From Schleiferiaceae bacterium (GTDB lineage Bacteria > Bacteroidota > Bacteroidia > Flavobacteriales > Schleiferiaceae), in the NCBI GenBank assembly GCA_030831045.1, contig JAURMB010000049.1, positions 1 through 8,250 of the forward strand: a DNA stretch of 8,250 nucleotides, in the 5' to 3' direction. The position numbers and the translations under genes were made by a program. Shown here one piece after another: positions 1 to 5,719 of the stretch (position 1 is its first letter; every line of letters starts with the position of its first letter). A model generated the notes under the pieces. That model was not told the DNA's origin. It made no database searches and saw nothing but the letters and a program-made list of their open reading frames with translations.

Positions 1-171
1 ATCTTCGTGCTAAACCGCGTGGCCGGCGCCAACTACCAGTTTCTGCTTTCGCCGCCCGCCGTCAACAACCCGCTGCTCATCGGCCCTTGGCCGTGGTACT
101 TGGTCGGAATCGACGCCCTCATGCTCGGCCACTACTGGCTGATTCAGAAGTGGTTGGGCAAGCGCAGCTAG
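1..171 (+). CDS. YwaF/TIGR02206-like integral membrane protein, 3' end only
   Basis: The window opens inside this gene in frame 1; the last 56 codons are present, ending in TAG at 169-171. The visible part has a loop with GANYQFLLSPP, the motif IGPWPWYLVGIDALM and a basic C-terminus (KWLGKRS). A conserved Asn-Tyr-x-Phe-Leu loop followed by a GPWPWY segment leading into the last membrane helix is what I recall from the TIGR02206/YwaF family of roughly 230-residue multi-pass membrane proteins. Their biochemical role is not established as far as I know. The stop is only 23 bp from the end of the convergent glycosylase gene, and I see no terminator between the two. Family call from memory of the motif; confident that the frame is coding, moderately confident of the family. 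Confidence 0.75.
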   Translation: MFVLNRVAGANYQFLLSPPAVNNPLLIGPWPWYLVGIDALMLGHYWLIQKWLGKRS

Positions 172-194
172 GGCTGCGCGTTGCTGGTTACTGG

Positions 195-812
195 TTACTT
201 GTTTTTTCCCGGATTCCGAAGCCGGTACAGGTACCGCGCCGCGAGGTCGGCGTGGGGCTGCCAGCGTTCCACGAGGCGGTCGATGCGGTCGGCGTATTCG
301 GATTCACTGTAGCCGTAGAGTTCGCACACGGCTTTGCGGATTTGGTAGTCTTCGCGCGGAAAGATTTCGGGCCGACCCAACGTAAATAACAGAATCATTT
401 GGGCGGACCACAGGCCGAGGCCGGGGACTTCGGTGAGGCGGCGAATGACTTCGTCGTCGGGCATGGCGGTCCAGTCAAGCTCAGGCCAGCGGTCGCGGCG
501 GGCGACGTCGCGCAGGGCCTTCCACGCGTCGGATTTTTGGAATGAGAGTTTGAGGGCGAGTACGACGTCTTCGGGCACGTCGGTTTCGGGATGCAGTTCA
601 AACGGGTAAAGCGTTTTTAAGCGCTTAAAGCGAAACGCCGCGTTGGTCGGCGTGTAGTGGATGCGCATGTCGAGCACACAGCTGAGGGCGTCCTCGAACA
701 CGTTTCCGGTGGACTCCAGCGGCGGAACCTCCATTCGGTCCACCACCGCCCGCAGCGCGGGGTCAGACTGGCGAAGGTGCTCGATGGCAGAAAGGGTTTC
801 GACTGAAATCAT
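195..812 (-). CDS. AlkA-like DNA-3-methyladenine glycosylase (HhH-GPD superfamily)
   Basis: Predicted base-excision-repair enzyme that removes alkylated purines by cleaving the N-glycosidic bond; cytoplasmic. The 205-residue protein contains a helix-hairpin-helix motif at about residues 126-143 (LTEVPGLGLWSAQMILLF, the GxGxW[ST]A signature) followed by IFPREDYQIRK, where Asp155 sits at the place of the AlkA catalytic aspartate. The N-terminal helix region around residues 40-66 contains DMRIHYTPTNAA, where related enzymes usually carry a Gln-Gln pair before Ile. It is shorter than E. coli AlkA (282 residues) because the N-terminal AlkA_N domain is absent, as in many small bacterial members. 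The ATG at 810-812 is the first good start; no clear ribosome site precedes it. It is divergent from the lipoprotein gene at 948 and convergent with the membrane-protein gene ending at 171. Substrate range cannot be read from sequence. Confidence 0.9.
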   Translation of the reverse strand: MISVETLSAIEHLRQSDPALRAVVDRMEVPPLESTGNVFEDALSCVLDMRIHYTPTNAAFRFKRLKTLYPFELHPETDVPEDVVLALKLSFQKSDAWKALRDVARRDRWPELDWTAMPDDEVIRRLTEVPGLGLWSAQMILLFTLGRPEIFPREDYQIRKAVCELYGYSESEYADRIDRLVERWQPHADLAARYLYRLRNPGKNK

Positions 813-844
813 GCATGGTTAACCGCTAAAGTGCCGAGCAGGTT

Positions 845-874
845 CTTGCAGTTTCTGCACTTTGCAGACGTTTG
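845..874 (+). promoter_or_regulatory. Possible Bacteroidota-type promoter for the 948 lipoprotein gene
   Basis: CTTG at 845-848 followed after 18 bases by GACGTTTG at 867-874 resembles the TTTG / TAnnTTTG pair used by the Bacteroidota primary sigma factor. The downstream box lacks the initial T, so this is a weak match. It would give a 5' leader of about 70 bases before the ATG at 948. Confidence 0.25.
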
Positions 875-947
875 GAGAAGCAGATTCCGCCAAAAAACAC
901 CCTTGAGCGATGGTGGATACGTAAAAAATGCGTGCCAACTTGATGGT

Positions 948-1559
948 ATGCGCCACACTACCCTACTCCTTGCATTCGCGGCACTCACCGTCACCTCGTG
1001 CAGCCTTCAATTGGATTCGCAGTACGGACTTCGGTGGGACCGACGCGTGACGGTTCCGCAGCGTGCGGAATCAGAAACCAGCGTTGATCGGGCGACGGCC
1101 GAGCCTGAGGTGGCTCCAGAATTTTATGCGGCTGATTCTGAGCCGCAGACCGAAGCCGTTCAGGCCTATGCCGCCCCTGACGCTTCGGAAGTCGAGGTGG
1201 CTGATCCGTTTGGGATTAGGCTCGACGAGTTACCTGAGGCGGCTGAGCTTGAAGCCGAAAAAAAACAAAATAAACTTGAAACGGACCACATACCAGCTAA
1301 ACACAACGACAAGTCAGCTAAAGATGATGTATTTTCAATTGCGTTCAAAATAGCATCAATCATCGTTGGAGTCGTTTTAATCTTGTTAAGTCTCCTTATG
1401 TTCGTTATGGCATACCTCGCTAGCGTCGTTTATCTAGATGACGAAGCAGAAATCCTAACAACCCGAGGAGTTATACTCATGACAGTCGGCTTGCTGTTCC
1501 TCTTTCTACCCATTATTTATACGGTAATCAAATCCCTAATTCCTAACAAGCCCCCTTGA
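948..1559 (+). CDS. Predicted lipoprotein with two C-terminal transmembrane helices
   Basis: No family recognised with certainty. The 203-residue product starts with a signal peptide (MRHTTLLLAFAALTVTSC) whose Cys18 sits in a Bacteroidota-style lipobox. Residues 19-36 (CSLQLDSQYGLRWDRRV) vaguely resemble the start of small Bacteroidota lipoproteins with an N-terminal Tyr-Gly motif. Residues 40-125 are low-complexity and rich in Glu, Ala and Asp, probably disordered. Two strongly hydrophobic helices follow at about 131-162 and 174-195, separated by an acidic loop (YLDDEAEILTTRG), with a short basic tail. The ATG at 948 is preferred over in-frame GTG 831 because the signal peptide begins exactly there. 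Base composition drops from about 60% GC before residue 100 to about 42% GC in the helices (hand-counted lines), so the two halves may have different histories. Function unknown; an envelope protein anchored both by lipid and by helices is an inference. Confidence 0.75.
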   Translation: MRHTTLLLAFAALTVTSCSLQLDSQYGLRWDRRVTVPQRAESETSVDRATAEPEVAPEFYAADSEPQTEAVQAYAAPDASEVEVADPFGIRLDELPEAAELEAEKKQNKLETDHIPAKHNDKSAKDDVFSIAFKIASIIVGVVLILLSLLMFVMAYLASVVYLDDEAEILTTRGVILMTVGLLFLFLPIIYTVIKSLIPNKPP

Positions 1560-1668
1560 TAAAGACCTCGCACAACTAAGGGCGACTTTTTCCTGCGATC
1601 AATGTGCAGATGTTAAATGAAAACAATTCTTAAGTTGAAATTTGGGCCGCTCCTTCAAGCGAACCCAT

Positions 1669-1723
1669 TGTTCAGGTTCCGTATTTGTTTAAAAACTGAA
1701 TTATTTTTCACATGACCTGAACA
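1669..1723. repeat. 9-base inverted repeat in the 1560-1858 intergenic region
   Basis: TGTTCAGGT (1669-1677) and ACCTGAACA (1715-1723) are exact reverse complements separated by 37 AT-rich bases. It could be an operator pair, an RNA stem or chance; there is no poly-U run after the second arm, so it does not look like a terminator. Confidence 0.35.
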
Positions 1724-1846
1724 CCGGATAAATACCAAGATTGCGTGAATTGTGAAGAAGAGGAAGAATAAAATCGAACACCCTAACTGACTTGCCTTGG
1801 TCAATGTGATCGAACGGAAGATTAAAGATCTGTGCTAAAAGCACCC

Positions 1847-1853
1847 TACCTTG
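1847..1853 (+). promoter_or_regulatory. TACCTTG box just before the 1859 start
   Basis: TACCTTG lies with its first T exactly 12 bases before the ATG, the same distance as the consensus TACCTTTG box before the receptor gene at 2828. It is one T short of TAnnTTTG and I see no TTG at the expected upstream distance, so it is only a candidate -7 element. Confidence 0.25.
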
Positions 1854-1858
1854 ACTTA

Positions 1859-2740
1859 ATGAACACCAAACTTCCCCTCCTCGCCCTCATTCTGGGCCTT
1901 AGTGGCGTGCTCGGCGCGCAGAATGCGGCGATCAAAAAGGTTCCGCTCGCAAAAACGGCAAAGCCGCATGAATGGCTGATGCGGCCGACGAGCGCATTTT
2001 TTGCGGAGACCGGGCTGTCAGCGTCTGATTCCGTGAGCGCCGACACCTACCGTGTGGGGCTCGACACCAACGAGTCGGTTTTGGTCAACGTGGGTCACCT
2101 CGACGCCATTAACCAAGACGTGGTGTGGTACGTAGCTTATGAAAACTTTAAGGTTAAAGACCTGAAGGCAAAGGTTGACACCTTGGGCAAACGCTACCAA
2201 ATTTCGAACGACGGCCAGGGAACCTACAGCTACTGGCTCGCTGACGCGCTAGTCAAAATAGAATCGCGGGTTCAGAACAACGGCAAAATCGGCACGGTGG
2301 CGCTCGACGCCATTCCGGTGTACCGCTTCATGCCTCCGGTGGCTGAGGCGGCTGCCAAACTTGACTCGAGCTGGCAGCAGCTGGTGACCAACGTTCTGTA
2401 CCGTCCGCGAACGGTGGAGCGCGACTCGAGCAAAATCTCGGTAACCCTTAAAAACGTAACTCCGCTGGTGTCCTACACGGTGTTTTATCCGCAAAATGAA
2501 GGCGGACGCCCCTACGTAAGCATTGAGCTCAACGAGGGCGGCGGACACGGCGCGCTCAAATGGGCCTGCAAAAACTACTACGAACGCTTTTATGATTCGT
2601 TTGAGCAAGGTAGCGTATGGGTTTCCGACAGCGACCAACCGGTCGTGAAGGTGGGCGTGCTGTTCGACGACGGCAAGCTGCTGAACTTGACCATGAGCCA
2701 GGCGGAATTCTTGAACTTCGCTGGGGGCGATGGCGAATAG
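1859..2740 (+). CDS. Secreted protein of unknown function
   Basis: Not recognised. The 293-residue product begins MNTKLPLLALILGLSG with a likely signal-peptidase site after Ala20 (VLGA/QN), typical of secreted Bacteroidota proteins, so it probably acts in the periplasm or at the surface. There are no lipobox, no further membrane segment and no C-terminal sorting domain. The mature part is mixed in composition, with Tyr/Trp-rich stretches such as VVWYVAYENFKV and YSYWLADALVKIES and a glycine-rich NEGGGHGALKW segment near residue 230; this reads as a globular beta-rich protein, but I see no catalytic motif. The ATG at 1859 is chosen over in-frame GTG 1832 because the signal peptide starts there. 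GC content is close to that of the flanking backbone genes. It lies 87 bases upstream of, and in the same direction as, the TonB-dependent receptor; a shared role is possible but the receptor seems to have its own promoter. Confidence 0.8.
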   Translation: MNTKLPLLALILGLSGVLGAQNAAIKKVPLAKTAKPHEWLMRPTSAFFAETGLSASDSVSADTYRVGLDTNESVLVNVGHLDAINQDVVWYVAYENFKVKDLKAKVDTLGKRYQISNDGQGTYSYWLADALVKIESRVQNNGKIGTVALDAIPVYRFMPPVAEAAAKLDSSWQQLVTNVLYRPRTVERDSSKISVTLKNVTPLVSYTVFYPQNEGGRPYVSIELNEGGGHGALKWACKNYYERFYDSFEQGSVWVSDSDQPVVKVGVLFDDGKLLNLTMSQAEFLNFAGGDGE

Positions 2741-2778
2741 CGCGCGGGATTGAACTTTTGAAATTCGGTCAGTTCCAA

Positions 2779-2799
2779 GCGAACGGGAATGCGAACGGG
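2779..2799. repeat. Tandem direct repeat GCGAACGGG x2 before the receptor gene
   Basis: GCGAACGGG occurs at 2779-2787 and again at 2791-2799, with AAT between, giving a 12-base period. Relative to the predicted transcription start near 2827 the copies are centred near -44 and -32, over the place where the -33 element should be, so they may bind a regulator. Confidence 0.45.
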
Positions 2800-2815
2800 T
2801 CTAAACCCCCGCCGC

Positions 2816-2823
2816 TACCTTTG
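2816..2823 (+). promoter_or_regulatory. Consensus -7 box TACCTTTG of the receptor gene (near-leaderless)
   Basis: TACCTTTG is a perfect match to the Bacteroidota -7 consensus TAnnTTTG and is followed by CCGC and then the ATG at 2828. If the box is centred at -7, transcription would begin within a base or two of the start codon. No TTG is seen 17-20 bases upstream; the GCGAACGGG repeat occupies that place. Confidence 0.6.
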
Positions 2824-2827
2824 CCGC

Positions 2828-4819
2828 ATGACCCGTTGGACCCTTATTGCCGGACTCGCTGCAAGCCTACAGGGCGTTGGGCAGTCGATTCCGGCCGCTG
2901 ATGCGAGCACCAAAGACACGCTAGCGCCCGTGGTTCGGTTGTACCCGGTATGGGTGCTTCCGCAGCCTGTGGGCCACGCGGTGCAGCAGCTCACGCTGAA
3001 CCCGGTCCAGCCGGTGCAGCACGCGCCTGAGGCGTTTGAGGCCTACTTCACGAGCTTGGACGTGCGCAACCGGGGCATGAACGACGTACAGTCTGATTTT
3101 TCGGTGCGCGGATCCACGGCAGACCAGGTGCACGTGGTGGTCGACGGAATTCCCTATTCGGATCCGCAAACCGGGCACCACAGCGCGACCCTTCCGGTGC
3201 CAACCGAGGCGATACAGTCGGTGTCGCTGCTGCCCAGCGGGGGCTCGTACCGCTACGGACCTTTTGCCTTTGCCGGGGTTCTCGAACTGACTACCCTCGA
3301 CGCCCTAAGCGGCCGGGGCTATGCGAGCGCCTCGGCCGGAGCCTTTGGCTACACCCGCGCCGCGGGAGGCGTTCCGCTGCGCCGCACCCAGCTGTTTGCT
3401 TCGCGACTCGACGTGAGCTACGCGGCGGCCGACGGAGCGTTTACCAATTCCGACTTTGCCACCTGGCAGGCCTACCTGAAGGCCCAGCGCCAGCTGGGAA
3501 CGCAGGGCGAATGGGGAATGCTCCGCGCCACCCTCGGCTACTCGGTTAAAATGTTTGGCGCGCAGGGATTTTACAGCGCGGCCTACCCCACCCAGTTTGA
3601 GCACCTGCGCTCGCTCAATGCGGCGCTGAACTACCGATTCCGCACCCTGGAGGCCAAGGTTTTTGTGCGCCAGCTCGAAGACCGATTTGAACTATTTCGC
3701 CAGCACCCCAACTACTACATTCCTTATGTGCAGGGCCGCTGGATTCACGTGACCGATTCGACGGTTACGCCCAGTTGGTACACCGGAGCCAACGTGCACC
3801 GCAACCGCAGCTTCGGCGGCGAAGCCGTCGTTAGCGTCCGCCACGGCCAGGCATTGAGCGGATTTGTGGGCCTCGATGCCCGCCACGACGAGGTGGCCAG
3901 CAGCCTTTTGGGCCTGCCGACGGCTGACACCCTTGTGACCAATTGGGGGCGCTATTCCCGGTTTGACGCGCGCCGCAACGCCGGGCTTTTTGGCAGCCTG
4001 CACGTTGTCGGCGGACCGCGCACCACCCTTCAAGCCGACCTGCGCCTCAACCTCAACGACCGGTACGGGTTTGACTGGCTTCCGAACCTCGGAATCGAGC
4101 ACACCGTGGTTAAGCGCGGCGCCGACCGCGTCAAAGCCCTCGCCAGCGTGAACCGCAGCTTTCGCCTGCCCACGTTTACCGACCTGTACTACCAGCTGGG
4201 CGGAGCGCAAGGGTCCGCCAACCTGCAGCCCGAGTATGCGTGGAACACCGAAGCCGGGCTGGTTTGGACCCAAAGCGGCGGAAGGGGCGCCCGCCTGACC
4301 GCCTACGAGCGCCGCGGAACCAACCTGATCGATTGGATCTACCGCAGCATCGACGGCAACCAAGTGCTTCAGGCCGACAACGTTACCGCGGTGCGCATTC
4401 GCGGACTGGAGCTCGAAGCCCACGCCCGCCTGCACGGGACCTGGTCGGCCCGCGCCCAATTCGCCGGCCACCGGGCGAGCGACGTCAACGGCCAGTCGAT
4501 TTATGCCCTCGACTACCTGGCGCGCCGGGTGCAGCTTTCTTGGAATTCTGAGCTGCGCGCTTCTGGGGCCCTTTTACCGATTCAGTGCGGACTCGTGGTC
4601 GTTGGCCAAGACCGCGCCGGGAACTACGTGCTGCCCGACGGAAGCACCACGCCCTATCGCCCTTTTGCCACCGTCGACGTGCGCGCGAGCTACCGCCTTG
4701 GCGAGCTGCTGCTGTTTGCCGACGCCATGAATCTGTTCGACCAAACGGTGGTGGACTTCGGTAATGTTCCGCTGCCGGGCCGCTGGGTCAAGCTGGGGCT
4801 AAGGCTGGAGTGGGACTAA
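2828..4819 (+). CDS. TonB-dependent outer-membrane receptor, BtuB-like
   Basis: Predicted 22-strand outer-membrane barrel with a plug domain that imports a scarce ligand using TonB energy. The 663-residue protein has a signal peptide (MTRWTLIAGLAASLQGVGQ), then a plug domain at about 68-156 with SDFSVRGSTADQVHVVVDGI and SGGSYRYGPFAFAGVLELTT, matching the usual RG...DG(V/I)P and YG..A..GV(I/L) motifs. The barrel shows SFRLPTFTDLYYQLGG followed by LQPEYAWNTEAGL, the hallmark of BtuB/CirA-type receptors, and the typical C-terminal NLFDQTVVDF...PLPGRW and a final aromatic-acidic strand (LRLEWD). There is no carboxypeptidase-like or sigma-signalling N-terminal extension; a TonB box is not obvious (perhaps TLAPVVRLYP at 31-40). 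The ATG at 2828 is preferred over 2789 because both signal peptide and promoter box fit it. Ligand (cobalamin, metal chelate or other) cannot be decided; no cobalamin riboswitch fits in the 87-base gap upstream. Confidence 0.93.
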   Translation: MTRWTLIAGLAASLQGVGQSIPAADASTKDTLAPVVRLYPVWVLPQPVGHAVQQLTLNPVQPVQHAPEAFEAYFTSLDVRNRGMNDVQSDFSVRGSTADQVHVVVDGIPYSDPQTGHHSATLPVPTEAIQSVSLLPSGGSYRYGPFAFAGVLELTTLDALSGRGYASASAGAFGYTRAAGGVPLRRTQLFASRLDVSYAAADGAFTNSDFATWQAYLKAQRQLGTQGEWGMLRATLGYSVKMFGAQGFYSAAYPTQFEHLRSLNAALNYRFRTLEAKVFVRQLEDRFELFRQHPNYYIPYVQGRWIHVTDSTVTPSWYTGANVHRNRSFGGEAVVSVRHGQALSGFVGLDARHDEVASSLLGLPTADTLVTNWGRYSRFDARRNAGLFGSLHVVGGPRTTLQADLRLNLNDRYGFDWLPNLGIEHTVVKRGADRVKALASVNRSFRLPTFTDLYYQLGGAQGSANLQPEYAWNTEAGLVWTQSGGRGARLTAYERRGTNLIDWIYRSIDGNQVLQADNVTAVRIRGLELEAHARLHGTWSARAQFAGHRASDVNGQSIYALDYLARRVQLSWNSELRASGALLPIQCGLVVVGQDRAGNYVLPDGSTTPYRPFATVDVRASYRLGELLLFADAMNLFDQTVVDFGNVPLPGRWVKLGLRLEWD

Positions 4820-4836
4820 GCAGGCCTTTGGCCTGC
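4820..4836. terminator. Hairpin between convergent genes (GCAGGCC-TTT-GGCCTGC)
   Basis: A perfect 7-bp stem with a 3-base loop starts immediately after the receptor stop codon. Neither side has a U-run, so it is an incomplete intrinsic terminator; it could serve both the receptor gene and the convergent gene ending at 4866, or simply protect mRNA 3' ends. Confidence 0.45.
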
Positions 4837-4865
4837 GGCGAGGTTGGCTCGTTGGTTGCGAACGT

Positions 4866-5051
4866 TCAGTTTTTAGAAACCCAACCCATTTTTTGGGCCC
4901 ATTTGACGACGCCTGGAATCAGAAATTCCAAGGCCAGCGAGTTAGCGAGGGCGAATACGACGGTTTGGATTCCGTTGAAGGTGTCGCCCGTGGCGTAGTT
5001 AATGAGGTTGGCTATGCCAAGCCAAATCAAGAATCCGGCGATGATGCGCAT
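4866..5051 (-). CDS. Small two-helix membrane protein of unknown function
   Basis: A 61-residue protein, MRIIAGFLIWLGIANLIN at the start, with two predicted membrane helices at about residues 2-19 and 28-49 and a basic, lysine-containing C-terminus (VVKWAQKMGWVSKN). The frame stays open upstream to 5186, but that part would overlap the preceding gene; the ATG at 5049-5051 is the first ATG and starts directly at the first helix. It lies 50 bases downstream of the lipoprotein gene ending at 5102 on the same strand, so they may be co-transcribed. A possible own promoter (TTG, 17 bases, TACCTTGA) lies just upstream. It is AT-rich compared with the flanking receptor gene. I do not recognise a family. 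Confidence 0.6.
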   Translation of the reverse strand: MRIIAGFLIWLGIANLINYATGDTFNGIQTVVFALANSLALEFLIPGVVKWAQKMGWVSKN

Positions 5052-5067
5052 GAAAATTTGGTTTATG

Positions 5068-5098
5068 CATTCAAGGTATTTTGCTTCAAAAGGTCCAA
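5068..5098 (-). promoter_or_regulatory. Candidate promoter of the 61-residue membrane protein gene
   Basis: Read on the minus strand, TTG is followed after 17 bases by TACCTTGA, then a leader of roughly 20 bases to the ATG at 5051. TACCTTGA departs from TAnnTTTG at its last two positions, so the call is weak. It overlaps the 3' end of the preceding gene only marginally. Confidence 0.25.
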
Positions 5099-5101
5099 CA
5101 A

Positions 5102-5719
5102 CTAACGTACGTAGTAGAGGACTGAGCCTGTTTGTTGAAATCCATCTTTGATTTCTAGGTTTATTTTGAGGTAGTCTCGCAACCAAAGTGGATAACTCGA
5201 GACATCCAGAGGCAACATGGAATCAATATAGGTCGGTCCTTTATTCCCTGCTAACAGGGGAAACCAGCTGATGAAATCCAGCCCCAGTCCAATCAGTGTA
5301 AACGATACTTCGTCGTTTCGCCTGTTTAATGTCGCGAGATCAATGGCCCCGCCAAGGGCTGTCAAACTGGGCACGCCAAAAACGAGGCGTTCAAAATTAA
5401 TTTGATAGGCAAGGACGCATTTCGTTTGATCCTTAAACGTGATGTACCGAACTAAGATTAACGACCTGCGGTCGCCCATAAACGTGTGTTGATCAGCAAT
5501 TCTCAAATTTTGAGGCAATTGGATGCCCTTCAATGCGTCAAAAATTTCGTAGGTGATTGTATCTACTTTAACTGATTTCTCAGGCAGGTAGTAGTCCGGT
5601 CGGTTTTTGAATTCAACGGTAGTCCACCGATCATAGAAGTAGGCAGAGCACGATGAAAAAAGCCCGCTTACGAAAAGGAGAACTACACAAAAATTTGGCA
5701 GATAGTGATGTACTTTCAT
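5102..5719 (-). CDS. Predicted lipoprotein of unknown function
   Basis: A 205-residue protein with a signal peptide MKVHHYLPNFCVVLLFVSGL and a Bacteroidota-type lipobox FSSC with Cys24. The mature part begins SAYFYDRW and contains basic and aromatic stretches, a segment GVPSLTALGGAIDLATLNRR near 115-134 and a hydrophobic stretch TLIGLGLDFISWFPLLAG near 141-158, which might be a membrane-inserting or buried helix. No catalytic motif or known family is visible. The ATG at 5717-5719 is chosen because the signal peptide begins there; the frame continues to a TTG at 5743, which would overlap the divergent gene. Its start codon overlaps that of the divergent gene at 5718 (shared CATG). Codon use is AT-richer than in the receptor or cutC genes (27 of 60 GC at 5461-5520). 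It may form an operon with the small membrane-protein gene downstream. Confidence 0.75.
   Translation of the reverse strand: MKVHHYLPNFCVVLLFVSGLFSSCSAYFYDRWTTVEFKNRPDYYLPEKSVKVDTITYEIFDALKGIQLPQNLRIADQHTFMGDRRSLILVRYITFKDQTKCVLAYQINFERLVFGVPSLTALGGAIDLATLNRRNDEVSFTLIGLGLDFISWFPLLAGNKGPTYIDSMLPLDVSSYPLWLRDYLKINLEIKDGFQQTGSVLYYVR

Larger units (their letters stand above)
1560..1858. other. AT-rich intergenic region without a recognisable gene
   Basis: About 300 bases with frequent stops in all frames and low GC (18 of 60 bases at 1681-1740 by hand count). The only structure I see is a 9-base inverted repeat, TGTTCAGGT at 1669-1677 and ACCTGAACA at 1715-1723, with a 37-base loop, and a promoter-like box just before the next gene. 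No clear intrinsic terminator follows the lipoprotein gene. It may hold a long leader for the 1859 gene or decayed sequence. Confidence 0.5.

Noticed and set aside
184..197. Tandem CTGGTTA CTGGTTA
   Set aside because: Two short copies at a convergent gene junction; too small to be distinguished from chance.
831..947. Longer start for the 948 lipoprotein gene (GTG at 831)
   Set aside because: The extra 39 residues would bury the signal peptide and lipobox and cover the likely promoter region.
2741..2827. Cobalamin riboswitch upstream of the BtuB-like receptor
   Set aside because: The gap is 87 bases, too short for a cobalamin riboswitch, has no B12-box-like sequence that I can see, and the -7 promoter box lies only four bases before the ATG.
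3692..4471. Long open frame on the minus strand inside the receptor gene (259 codons)
   Set aside because: It is antisense to a receptor gene with clear motifs; GC-rich coding DNA commonly leaves the opposite strand open, and the translation is a low-complexity Val/Ala/Gly sequence without domain motifs.
4820..4865. A second attachment-site copy at the left edge of the low-GC block
   Set aside because: I looked for the tRNA 3' end AATCCTGACAGGGTCA or parts of the 58-bp repeat here and found none; only the GCAGGCC hairpin is present, so the left boundary of an island is not shown.
5052..5186. N-terminal extension of the 61-residue membrane protein
   Set aside because: It would overlap the preceding lipoprotein gene by 85 bases and contains no ATG; the ATG at 5051 starts at the first helix.
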